A stretch of 64,000 nucleotides of DNA from Promerops cafer (Eukaryota; Chordata; Aves; Passeriformes; Nectariniidae): NCBI GenBank assembly GCA_013398275.1, contig VZSE01005960.1, forward strand, positions 92,948 to 156,947, read 5' to 3'. The position numbers and the translations under genes were made by a program. The first letter of the stretch is position 1. Each line of letters opens with the position of its first letter. Positions 48,755 through 59,507 of this stretch are shown piece by piece. Under the pieces are notes generated by a model that was not told where the DNA came from, did no database searches, and saw only the letters and a list, made by a program, of their open reading frames with translations.

Positions 48755-51700
48755 ACATGACAAAACAAAATTAAGGAGAGTAAAAAGAAACCCGGAGGTG
48801 ATGTAGGAATAAAAGTTTTCAAGTGTAGACATGTTTAACTGTGTAAGTTTAGATTTTATAGTGAACTCTAGATAAGAAAACTTCTCTGTTTCTGAGGGCT
48901 TAAAAGAAACAATAAAAGAGTAATTTCAATTCTTTTCTACAGGGAAGAAAAAAGAAAGTAACTTCAATAAGGAGTTTTGTAAAAAATTGTGAAGAATGTA
49001 ATTTAAGTCTGGGAAGTCAAAGCTCAGACGACAGCTGGATTAGCCCTGGAAGGCTGATGGAGCTCCAATAGCTGCATAACTTAGAAGCAGAGTTTGGACT
49101 AATTCCATGGTAGTCCTGCAGACATCCAAACTATACCTGTATGGCTGGAAGCTCAGACTAGGTGATCCTGATACTTTTCAAACTTCATAACAGGGAGAAC
49201 CTCTCAAGACTCCAGGCTGAGGCTGCTGACGCAGCTGCCTGCACTGCAGCCCGGGAACAGTAGAGCTGAAATTTTTGTTTTTCAAACTCCGAAGACAGAC
49301 TGTACTTGTGAGAGACAGCACCTACTGCTGAATTTGGATTCATTTGCAGCCTGCTGGGTGAATCATCCTGTTTCATTTGAAACTTCCGAGATTCAAGTTA
49401 TTTCTAATGAAATATTTTAGTTTATAATCTATTAATATATTACCTGCTAACTTGGACCTTATATTTTGCTAGGATGTGGCGCTGCAGTGCATTTTGGAGA
49501 AAGTAGCTCTACCTGGTGAAGTACCTCTCTATTTTATTTGATTTCTTATGCATTTGTAATAGGAAGAAAACTCAACACACAACTGACTCTTTTGAAACTG
49601 ACTGTGAAAGGCTTATCCTGTGTTTTACTCCCTGAAGATCATGGCATTTGTAGTCAACCTGATCAGAGCTGTGGGTTCTGGAAGCCCTGGGTTGTCCAGC
49701 ATCCACTTTATATTTCCTCAATACTCTTCTCCAGTCTGTAATTCTCCTTCTTTGGGGAAGATTGGTGGTATTCATCATCCTCTCACTTTTTGTTACTGCA
49801 TGGGATTGAGTTCTCTCTCCTAGTTCCCTTTGTCTTTCACTGGAGCTGTAGACAATGGAGAAGCCAGAGGACATAGTCTGAAGAAAGTCTTTCACTTTGG
49901 TCAGTGAAAGCAGAAGTCAAACCCAAATTCTCTGAAAGGAAAGTGATACTTGGTATCTCTCAAAATCTCACACTTAAGAGGCAGAACTAATTTGCCACTC
50001 CTCACTGGAAATTGTCATAGTGGAGAACAGGACCTCAGAGGTAAAACCAGAACCAACTCCAATAGGCTGGAGAAGGAGATTAATTTTTTCTGATTCTGTG
50101 TAGATCTCTGAGTGAAAGCTAAGTGATTTGTTTTGAAGTCCTTTTCTAAGAGTCTTACAGTGGTTTGGAAGTCCAAATCTTCCCCTATGGCCGTCTGGGG
50201 ACTTGTCTCTGCTCTTTTGCTTCTCTCTGTATTAGCAACATCTGATAGAGTGAAGAGCTAGAAGCATTTGATTTGATTTTCAGAATTTGTTCTTTGTTTG
50301 ATTCCAGTATTATTTTTCTGGGTGGAAGCAATCTGCAGTCCCGAAGAATCTGCTTTTCTGGCTTGGTCTAGACATATTCCACAGTTTTTAAAATCCAGCT
50401 TCATATTAAGTCTTTCTGTGCAGACTCAACTGTCCTAAGTGTGGAAATAACGAGATTTATCGGTCAGTTCCTTCTGAGCCTACAGAAAAAGCAGCTCATG
50501 CTGCTACTTAATACTCAATATCCATATGTATTTCTGGAGGAAAAAAATGCAGCTTTTACTATTTCTTTAAGACCAACTGGATGGCACTTTTTCTGGGAAT
50601 TCCCTCAATGGCTCTGAATGTGCTGGTTCCCTGGAGATAGTATTACTCCACACAGTTGTGATTTTTCTACCTGAACCATGTAAAAGTGCACAAAACCAGA
50701 GATATGCAATAGTTAAAAACTGTATGTGTTTGCATGAGTTTGTCATTGTATCATTACCAGACTTGTTTCACACATTTGATGTTATTACAGCCTAATATAA
50801 CTTGCAAGGGAGCAAATTTGTTTTAATTCCAGCCCTGACAGGCAGCAGACTAGTGCCTAGATCTTCAAAAAATTAGCCATTGATTCCTGTGGATTTCTTT
50901 TCTTCAAGTTAGTATGATAACACAAGAAAATAAATAAATTAATTTTCCAATCATTCATTCATTACTAAAATGATGATGGCTCATCAAATAATAACCAGGT
51001 CATAGGGAGAAGTTTGTTCTTAACTTCCTGCAGTTGGTTTATGCCCTGAAGAAAGGACCTTACAGCTTTATGACCATTCTCTGTAAAATAGCTGTTGCTT
51101 TTTCTGGGGAGGACTAATCTTTATCAGGATCCTGTTAATGCCCATGTAAAATTTTGTGCTGGTGAGCTTGAGGGGTTATTTGCAATTAAAAAAGTATATT
51201 CTTTCTAATGATTTTTAAATTTGTTGGTAAATGGGAGCAATCTCACTACAAAAACTTCAGGCCTTATGCTGTATGTTAGTCAGAGTTAAAGATTTCAACC
51301 CATACATACCTCCCAGCCAGACAAGTCAAAGTTTAATGTTGATTTTCATGTTCCTTGAGTTTGACCTTTTACTGTCTTGCTTGTCTTGCACATTTTTTTG
51401 CTGTCCTATTTTTGGAATTTTACTTGATGCTAATCTTTTCCACCTCATTACTTGCACAATCCTCAGAAACATTTGGGGGTAAAGAATAGGTTTATTTGCC
51501 AATTAAACTGTTAATTGGTTTCCAGATTATTTCATGTGTCTTTCACAGGCTTTCATCAACTACTTCTGTTGCTAACTGCCCAGCTGAGCCTGGGGAAGGG
51601 ATTGAATATTGCTGAAACCATCAGGCACTCTGAAACTACCATTTTTAAGATGAGACTGATGAACTCTGTACGTTTTGTGGTGAAACCAATACATCAGGCT

Positions 51701-51782
51701 ATCGTGCATGCAGCACTTGGCACAGTTTGCTCAGTAAGCCATTGTTTGAAGAGTGTTTCCATGTTGCACCTCAGCAGTGGCT

Positions 51783-51820
51783 ACAGGAGATGGCCATGCT
51801 AAGGATGGGCCATCTCCTGT
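51783..51820. repeat. Perfect 13-bp stem-loop
   Basis: ACAGGAGATGGCC (51783-51795) and GGCCATCTCCTGT (51808-51820) are exact reverse complements around a 12-base loop. The stem is GC-richer than its surroundings, and a few more pairs with a bulge are possible outside it. Confidence 0.88.
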
Positions 51821-54724
51821 GCTGCCAATGCAAGCCAGGTTGGGTGTGTTGGACTAGGTCTTTCTTGGAAAAATAGCCTGTTCCTGTGTGAATCCACTAC
51901 AGTCTTCTATTTGGTGTTCTGTGAGATGCTAAGCTGCAGTCTTGACCATTTTAATGAGATTCCAGAACAGTTTTCCTCTAATGGGTCCAGTAACAGGTAC
52001 GAGATTATACATTGAGGGAGTAGGTCTCTATCACCTCATAAACTTTCAGTATTTTGATCAAGACAGAGATGTGAAAAAAAGGTCTAGTTACTAAGGGAGT
52101 TTTCAAACTGAATTGAGTATAGCAATAAACTCTACAAATCCATACATAGCTTGCTTAACAAGGAGTTACTACAGAAATCCTTTCATGAAAGCAAAAACCC
52201 GTATCAAAGTTAAGAGCACAAGAGTCAAACAGAAAGGAATAAATCCCTTCAAAGAAAGATGCTGACTGTTGAAGGTCATAGAATTTTAATCTGATCTGAG
52301 TTCAAGATGACAAACTAAAATATTCATATATAATTCCAGGAATCACAAGCACATGCTTCTTTACCTATGGAAATTAGAGCAGCAAAAATCAGGAATAAGC
52401 AGGATGGCTGAGAAGATTTTGAATCCTTTTTTTTTTTCCCAGAAAATAATAATTCAAAAAAACAATAAACTTCCTCACAGTGAGTTTTTGTAAGTCTTGT
52501 TTCCAATCAGAAGGAGCAAACAAACAGAACTTAGGGACTTTTTTTTCAAAATTGCCAACAGTTTGTTTTGACATTTTCAAAATGAAAAATGCTGCTTTCT
52601 TAAGTCAATACATTTTTTTGGTTTGCTTGTCAAAATAGAGTTATATGTGCCATCACTTACAAGTGTAGAAGTTTGCAGCTTTTTAGATTGAGTATTTCAT
52701 GGAAGGCATACGCAATGCCACAATTTCTGCTCTCAAGGTGTGTGCAGATGGATTTAAATTCCAGAATTCATTAGTCTTTAAAAATGTAAGCATAATTTTT
52801 CCATTTTTGCACTAAGAGACCTTGCTTAGAAGTCCCTAGCAGTTTGTAGGAAGGAAGGTTAGTCCCCAGTTAAGAGAAGTAGTCATTCTATTAAATAAAA
52901 AAGGAGTAGGAGTGCTTTGCTACACCAAAGCCTAAACATGACTGTCCAAGATGAGTATGTCAAGACCAGCAGCTGGATCACTCTCTAGTCTCCTGCTTGT
53001 CCACAATTTTATCAGCCAGGATTTTTCTCTACTGCAGATCAGCAAGGTTTTTCCTCAACAAAGCTGGCTCATACATATATTTGGCTGGGCACACAAAACC
53101 TACAGAGTGAAGAATGGTCTGGGAGTCATCAAATCCAGAACTGCCCAAAATGCTATTCAGAGAGGGCAAAGCCAATTTGTTAACCATAAAGGGTGCAAAC
53201 AGTTCTGCAGAAAGAGGTCCAGAGAATAAATACTGTTTCTCCTGAAGCAGAGAATGAAGTCACACTAATTAACACCATGATCCTGAAGAGAGATCTAGAC
53301 TGGAAGATGCTCATTTACTTGGTTGTGTTGGGTGTCTCATGTCCACTCACTAAGAATTCACTCCAGAATTAAGGTTGTGTTGAAAAGTTGTTGCTAAAAA
53401 TCAGTTTCACATAGCACAATGTATCAAACTGTCTCCTATGATATCCTTCATTCCCTGGATAAGGAATACCTCCATTAAAACTCATATTTTTTAAATGAAA
53501 TTGCAATTAAGATAGTTTATTTGAATTCAAGATTCATCAGGTTCAAGAAGAATGTCAATCACTGCTCAAATGAAAGAATTGTGGTCTGGCACAGTGTATT
53601 CAGTCAGCAAAAATAAGCTAAATTATTAAATGTTCATGTGTAATATAGATCAACTGTTCTGAAAGTGCAGATAGCATAACTTCATTTCAATTTTAAATAC
53701 AGCAGGTACACAGGGGTTAACTCTGATAATTATATTTGGATGTTATGCGCATAAATCATATTAGCATATAATAGGATTTGTGACTGCAACACCCACGCAT
53801 CAGCTCTTATATTTACTGCAAACACTCTAACTAGGTTTCCCCTCCCAAAATATTCTCCAAGTCTGATTTACTACTCCAGGAACTGTCGTGGGGCCAGGCT
53901 GACTTACTGAGTTATAATACAGTACAATGCTTTCTCTGTTCTATCAATGTTCTTATTTCTCATCCAGAGAAGGATTATAAAGACAAAGAACCAGTTTCTC
54001 CTAATTGCACCAGAATGGTGCACACTGGGATAATTTTTGAGACCACAGCTGCAACTAGAGTTGTAATAAAGGTAAATGATGTACCCTTTAAATATGTGCA
54101 ATTACAACTTTTTCCCTTGGAACATCTTACCACTAATGGATATACAAGTTACTATGTGAAATGAGCAAAAAAAGAAATTGCTGTAACAAGCAAACTCTGG
54201 GTATATTCCAAAAAGTGCCATTCATATGTTGAACTATGAGTTCAAACAGCAATGCAATCCATCCTCTTAGGAATGAATGTGGATAGCAAGAACAGTACTA
54301 TTGAAGTTCATAAAAAAATACCTCCTGGACCTAGAAATTATTTATATGGAGCCCCTTTTTAAAGCAGTGTAATACATTTCCATACAAAAAAGAATCTGGC
54401 CCACACTGAGTGAATGACAGTCTGCTGTGTTGCCAAAGGGGACAGATTGTGCATGGGGCTTAGTGTCTCCTGCATCCTCTTATTTCACTCTCCCTTCTGC
54501 TTCCTTCCTCAGAATATGGCTTAGAAGTCACCTACCCCCTCTTCTCATTGCACTGTCTGTTTTCATTTGATTTTCTTGTGCTTGAGAAAGGAAAAGTAAA
54601 TATAGGGCTGCAATTGGCTGACCAACTTTGCCTTTACTTCCTTCTAGTTAGAAACATGATGGTGATTTTCTAGGTTGTCTCTAACTAAAAGAGGAAATAA
54701 ATAAGCTTTAATTAAATGAGTTAC

Positions 54725-54916
54725 CTTTGTACTGTCTAACCTTCCCACCACATTCACATGAAAGGACTCATAGGAAAGATTAGCTGCATACAAAAAGTCA
54801 TCAAGAAACACTGCACTTATAAAATCATCTTTATTTGTACTAGTGTGAACATTTTGAGGCACAAAGTACAGTGGGAAGGAGTATGTTTGCAAACCAAATA
54901 ATTCCTTCCCTTGCAG
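54725..54916 (-). other. Candidate coding exon, unidentified, unproven
   Basis: On the minus strand CTCTTGTTCTTTCAG precedes 54916 and GTAACTC follows 54725 (exon end ACAAAG), so acceptor and donor both fit consensus. The 192 bp between them is exactly 64 codons with one frame open (phase 0-0). The peptide has mixed composition rather than low-complexity sequence: it begins LQGKELFGLQTYSFPLYFVP and ends with VNVVGRLDSTK. I do not recognise the family. No neighbouring exon of the same gene could be identified, and open frames of this length occur by chance here, so it may well be non-functional. Confidence 0.2.
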
Positions 54917-55561
54917 CTGAAAGAACAAGAGCTGACTTGTCTGTGATTACTTTTTAACACCCCCCAAAAAATGACAAGAGTGAACTTAAGCACTTTTTTT
55001 TTGTCTCAGAACTCTTTTTTTACTCCTGAAACAGTCACAGAGAAACTGGATACCTCAAATCTATGGATGCAACTCAACTGGGAAAGCAATAATATAGCCA
55101 CAAGTGGTTTTGGTCACTGTGATTGTATCAGTATAAAAGGTTACACTGCCATAATTTATGTGACTAGAGCTTGTGTAGCTAAAACAGTGACATTTAAAAT
55201 TAACTGATTTGGAGAAGTGTGAATCTAATTATGGTAAGTTCAGCACGATTTACAAGACATACCTGGTAAACTGGTTTCAAGTTTCAAGACACGCTGACCA
55301 CCGATGGACTCCAGGCTGATCTCGGTATTGAGTTATGAAAAGCCACCTCAGATACTCAGTCACCTCAGTCACCAGTGAGGAGCAGTTACATAGAGAGGTG
55401 CACTGTAAAATACCTGCATCTTCAGGTATCTAAAATTTACTTCTATAATTACCTCCCAACACTGTTCAATGAATGGACTGTACAGAGTAGAGACACCCAC
55501 TAACCATGTAACTCCCCAGTAAGAGTGATACTATTTGTAAACTATTTATACAAAGGATGCC

Positions 55562-55589
55562 TTTAGGGTATTTAGGGTATATTTAGGGT
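55562..55589. repeat. Three TTTAGGG-containing units in tandem
   Basis: TTTAGGGTA occurs twice directly in tandem (55562-55579), and TTTAGGGT occurs again two bases later (55582-55589). It contains the vertebrate telomere hexamer TTAGGG but with a 9-base period, so it is not a true interstitial telomere array. Confidence 0.8.
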
Positions 55590-56115
55590 CTAACCTCTTT
55601 TCTTTTAACTTTGTGTAAGGTTTTCTAATGTCTTAATATCAACAAACTACAAACTTTGTTGTGATAACCTCTAATAATTCCAGTACTGGACTGAACTCTC
55701 TGGGCATGTTCAGAGTCTGGTTTTTGGACCCTCATCACCGATTCAGAGAGCTTTGGCAAATTCACTTCAGTGGTGGATGATTTGTCTGGAAAGAACAATT
55801 TCACTGAGAACTAAAAAGGTTATAGACTGAAATAATTTATAATGGCATGCACCCATCCTGAGAGGTGAGCACATTTTATTATTAAAATTACTCTCTCTTC
55901 CTTGCTTTTGTACCCAGCTCTTCACCAAACTAAACTAAATGGGATCTCAAGTTCTCATTTCTACTACTTATCTATTTTACTCTTTGTGTTTTAGTTTTTA
56001 AATGAAACTTTTGGACTACTTGTTTTTCTTGAAAGCCAGGCTGTCTTGGAAAGCAGTGTTTCTCTGATTTCTAATAGAACAGCTTCCATTACATTAGGAA
56101 AGTAGAGGTTTGGGG

Positions 56116-56147
56116 TTTTTTTTTTGTTTGTTTGTTTGTTTGTTTTT
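56116..56147. repeat. T run with GTTT microsatellite
   Basis: A T run passes into about five GTTT units. Simple sequence. Confidence 0.88.
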
Positions 56148-57053
56148 AATTTCTTGTGGCCTTGTATGAAAGATACTTCTGACGACATTTCAAAGTGTTA
56201 CCTGAATGGAATAATATTTCTATATAGCCTTTACATTGGGACTGCGCTATTAAAAAAGGGACTTTGAGCCTCTTCTCTCTCTCTCACACACAAATGTATC
56301 AGCATACTGTGCTTTGTAGAAATCTCAAAACTGAATTTGGTGACATTTCTTACATCACTTACCATGATAATGCATGACAACTAAGATATGCTGTATTGCT
56401 ATTTATATCACCATTCAAACATTAAATAACAAGTTATCAGAGCAACCAACTTGCCATCCAGTGGGTATTGCAATGATGTCTGAACAATTCTTTTATCCAA
56501 ACCTTGTAGCTGGACACCCACCTGAGATGAAAGTTGTTTTACACTGTAACCAATGGAAATTCAGCCTGTTTCACACAGTCTGAATTTTTCTTCTGCTTTT
56601 AGATAAATGAGTAAACAATCTTGGCTCATAGAAGGCTGTACAGAATCCCACTTTGCACTTACACTCTAAAGAACTGTGCTTGCTCTATTTGTTAAGTATG
56701 TTGTAAATAGTCATGCTGTTCATCAACGTGCTTTTTTAAGCATTCCTTTGCAGATAGCTTAATTAAAGTAGCTGAAAACCATCTAATAACAGAGCCTGCC
56801 TTGAGACCAAAGAGCTGTTCCTGTTCTTGACCTTGCAAAGTCAAGTTTATCATGCAGCCTCTGCAAAGTACAAATCCTATGCAAGCCTTGAATAGGATTG
56901 GTACAGCCTCTGTCAGCAACCTCCTCTTTTATGCCAAATATGTTTGGATAGTATCTAGTCTTTTTTTTTTTTTTCCAGATGCTTTTAGGGCATATTTCAT
57001 ATTCAGCAACTACTGCCTGCCTTCTTTTTTCATCATACAGCTACAAATAATAT

Positions 57054-57060
57054 GCAAACA
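57054..57060. repeat. Left candidate target-site duplication of second LTR
   Basis: GCAAACA at 57054-57060 recurs at 57638-57644, at the two edges of the LTR. Because the outer TG and CA bases are partly lost, the true duplication could be 4 to 6 bases within this repeat. Confidence 0.55.
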
Positions 57061-57640
57061 GTCCTGGTTTAACCCCAGCTGGCAACTCAGCCCCACATAG
57101 CTGCTCACTCCAGCCCAGCCCCTGTGGGATCAGGGAGATAACTGGAAAGGTAAGAGTGAGAAAACTCATGGGTAGAGATAAAGACAGTTTAATAGGTAGA
57201 GAAGAGCAAGCAAAACAAGGAATTCATTCACCACTTCCCATGGGTAGGCAGGTGTTCAGCCATCATCAGGAAAGCAGGACTCCATCATGTGTAACAGTGA
57301 CTTGGGAAGACAAACATCATCATGCTGAATGGTCTCCTCTTCCTGCTTCTTTTCCCAGATTTGTATTCTGAGTATGACATGATACGGTCTGGAAATCCCT
57401 CAGTTCAGTTGGGGTCCTGTCTGTGTCCCTTCCCAAATCCTTGTGCAGTCCCAGCCTCCTTGTTGGCAGGTTGGGGTGAGGAGCAGAAAAGGACTTGACT
57501 GTGTGTAAGCTCTGCTCAATAGTAACAAAACCATCCTTCAATTATCAATAGCATTTTCAGCACAAATCCAAACCCCATAAATAATAGCCCCATACCAGCT
57601 ACTGTGAAGAAAATTAACTCTACCACAGCCAAAACCAGCA
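57061..57640 (-). mobile_element. Solo LTR of an endogenous retrovirus (about 0.6 kb)
   Basis: The block starts GTCCTGGTTTAACCCCAGCT and ends near CACAGCCAAAACCAG, the reverse-complement layout of an LTR family widespread in songbirds (ERVL-like; class assigned from memory of the family, not proven). Internal landmarks agree: GATAAAGACAGTTTAATAGG (an ATTAAA polyadenylation signal on the minus strand), a block near 57340-57440 corresponding to the promoter side, and GCTACTGTGAAGAAAATTAA near the right end. No retroviral coding region is next to it, so it is a solo LTR. The leading T of the TG end is changed, and the sequence has more changes and fewer CpG than the LTR at 2460, so it is probably older. 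Confidence 0.85.
57188..57193 (-). promoter_or_regulatory. LTR polyadenylation signal (ATTAAA)
   Basis: The plus-strand TTTAAT reads ATTAAA on the minus strand, inside a block (AAAGACAGTTTAATAGG) that is a constant landmark of this LTR family. Confidence 0.55.
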
Positions 57641-57644
57641 AACA
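57638..57644. repeat. Right candidate target-site duplication of second LTR
   Basis: GCAAACA, the same as 57054-57060. It overlaps the last bases assigned to the LTR because the exact end is eroded. Confidence 0.5.
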
Positions 57645-58702
57645 TAAACACTATATGAAACAACTTACAGAGGAGTCCTCAATTGCTCCAGCAGATTTGT
57701 TCTTAGATGGGTAACACTAAATAAATCTGTATTAGACTATCTGTGGCAACAAATTAAGGACACAGGACTTGCAGGCTAACAGCCCCAACTTCAATTTAAG
57801 GACAGAAACCCTATAAAATCTACTTCAGAAAGCAATTTGTAAGTCATAAGAGATCCAAACATGGCAAGGATGCCATGTAAACAGTACAGATACTGGTAGG
57901 CAGATGTGTGTGTCAAATCCCAAGCACAACGTGTAGCTGGTTAGCAAACAGGTAATGCAGTCCCTTTGGATGTATATTGTATTTATCAAAAAAAGAATCT
58001 TTAAACCTCTCATATTTACCACTGTGACTGAATAAAGAATTTCAAAATTGTTAAAACACAGAAGGTGCAGCAGCAGCACTGCCTAGAGGAATTTCTCTAT
58101 CCTTCCACCATAGCACTTACTCTGTCCCGGGGCATGCCTGCCACCTCTTCAGTTGTGTCAGGGAATTCATTTGGCTGCAGTACATTGCATCCACCTGTAA
58201 TAATTTTTGTACACATGCCAACATACTTTTTCTAGCTTACAGGCAATGTAGATCAGTTCCCCATGGATCCAATGCCATAAACAAACTTAAAAGGAAAAAG
58301 CAATAGGGTACTACTGCTTAGAATCAGTGCCTAAATATCCTGAGTTTCAAGGTACATCATCTCTCTAGAGCATGTTGTCTATCTGCACTTCTCAACTGAA
58401 GTTCACGGGAACAAGAGAACAGAAATCAGAACAACATGACTTGAGCCACAGAGCTTTTCAGTGAAGAGATCATAAATAAAAGCCCAAGAGTTATTGATCT
58501 CTGACACCAACACAAGTGCTGAGATTAATCCTCTGAAGTCTGACTGGAGCATGCCTGGGGCTATGAGTATCATTATGAGGGGAATCTTACCTGCTGTCTG
58601 TTACTCTTCATTACTCGTGTGGGGTGAACTTCAGTAGCTCGTTACACTTTAGTCTGTCTCTAGGTGATTTATCAACAGGACAGTCTGTGTCTGCTTTCTT
58701 GG

Positions 58703-59041
58703 CTAGTCCATAATGGGTAACACAGCCCATAACAGGGGCTGTGCTAGTATTAGCAGTATTTGCTGGTTTTGTAATAGGTGGTCTTCAATCTTATCTGGCA
58801 CCCTGCTTTGTATCTCTGTAATAATTACATTTGAAGTGTTGAGTGCTGAGTTGTACCGTGCTTGGCAAGGAGCCTTGCTCAACCAACATGCATTTGAGAG
58901 GTAACACAGCTTATGAATCAGTGCAACATACTGAAGATTATCATCTGTCCAAGGGGTAGAGAGTTTGCAACCAGGCAATCTTCCATGAATGAGAAAAAAA
59001 TCGCAGCCTTGAAAATAAGCTAGAAAAATTACAAGCAACAT
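58703..59041 (-). CDS. Unidentified 112-codon ORF, doubtful
   Basis: The frame begins MLLVIFLAYFQGCDF, a hydrophobic stretch that could pass for a signal peptide, and has several cysteines in the middle (near KLCYLSN and SKAPC) and an NTS glycosylation-type site. It ends at a stop at its left edge. A pyrimidine tract and CAG lie about 30 bases upstream of its start. I do not recognise the product. It could be a decayed retroviral env-like fragment, a small secreted protein exon or chance; chance is the default, because several frames this long are expected in AT-rich DNA of this size. Confidence 0.15.
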   Translation of the reverse strand: MLLVIFLAYFQGCDFFLIHGRLPGCKLSTPWTDDNLQYVALIHKLCYLSNACWLSKAPCQARYNSALNTSNVIITEIQSRVPDKIEDHLLQNQQILLILAQPLLWAVLPIMD

Positions 59042-59466
59042 TACACAGCAAATCTCAGTCAGTAGACTGAAGAGAAGTGGAAAAAAGAGTTATAACATCC
59101 AAGTCTGTATGAGACTCTAAAGGCTGTAGGAATATTTGTATCTGGATATCAAGTGGCACTATGAAGATTTATGTCCTGAAAATCTATGCTCTTACTCAGC
59201 CTCACTACTGCAGGAACTAGTGTCTGTAAGACTTGGGACTGGTCAAAAAGCTGGAACTGTGGCTAGTGGAATGAACCAGAGAGGATCCAAAAGTCAATGT
59301 CAGCTAGAAGAGCCAAAAACCCCACTGTTCCCAAGACAGGGTCTGTGGATAGGAAAGGCCTCAATCCCAGCCTCTTTTCTTTGAAATGACATCTGCCTGA
59401 TGTGCTCATGGAAGCGAGACTCCTGGGAAGCTGAGAACACCAGAGTCATAGGTCCATTGCACAAAC

Positions 59467-59507
59467 ACATTTCACATAAACATTTCACATATTTCACATT
59501 TCACATA
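59467..59507. repeat. Short tandem ATTTCACAT-like repeat
   Basis: About four imperfect copies of CATTTCACATA follow each other. Minisatellite-like and very short. Confidence 0.8.

Larger units (their letters stand above)
42117..57053. other. About 15 kb of unique noncoding DNA
   Basis: No gene is proven and no CR1 or LTR is recognised, which makes this one of the least repeat-laden parts of the window. It contains perfect stem-loops (43612-43646, 51783-51820), microsatellites (48730-48754, 56116-56147), a triple TTTAGGG motif (55562-55589) and an exon-like open segment on the minus strand (54725-54916). GC-richer islands at 46970-47280 and 49190-49260 have no recognisable content. A block near 42510-42600 looks enhancer-like (ATTTGCAAAT motif) but this is unproven. 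Confidence 0.5.

Noticed and set aside
51828..51870. Possible CR1 fragment (GTTGGACTAGGTC...)
   Set aside because: Only about a dozen bases match, with no continuation on either side.
55562..55589. Interstitial telomere array
   Set aside because: The period is nine bases, not six, and there are only three units.
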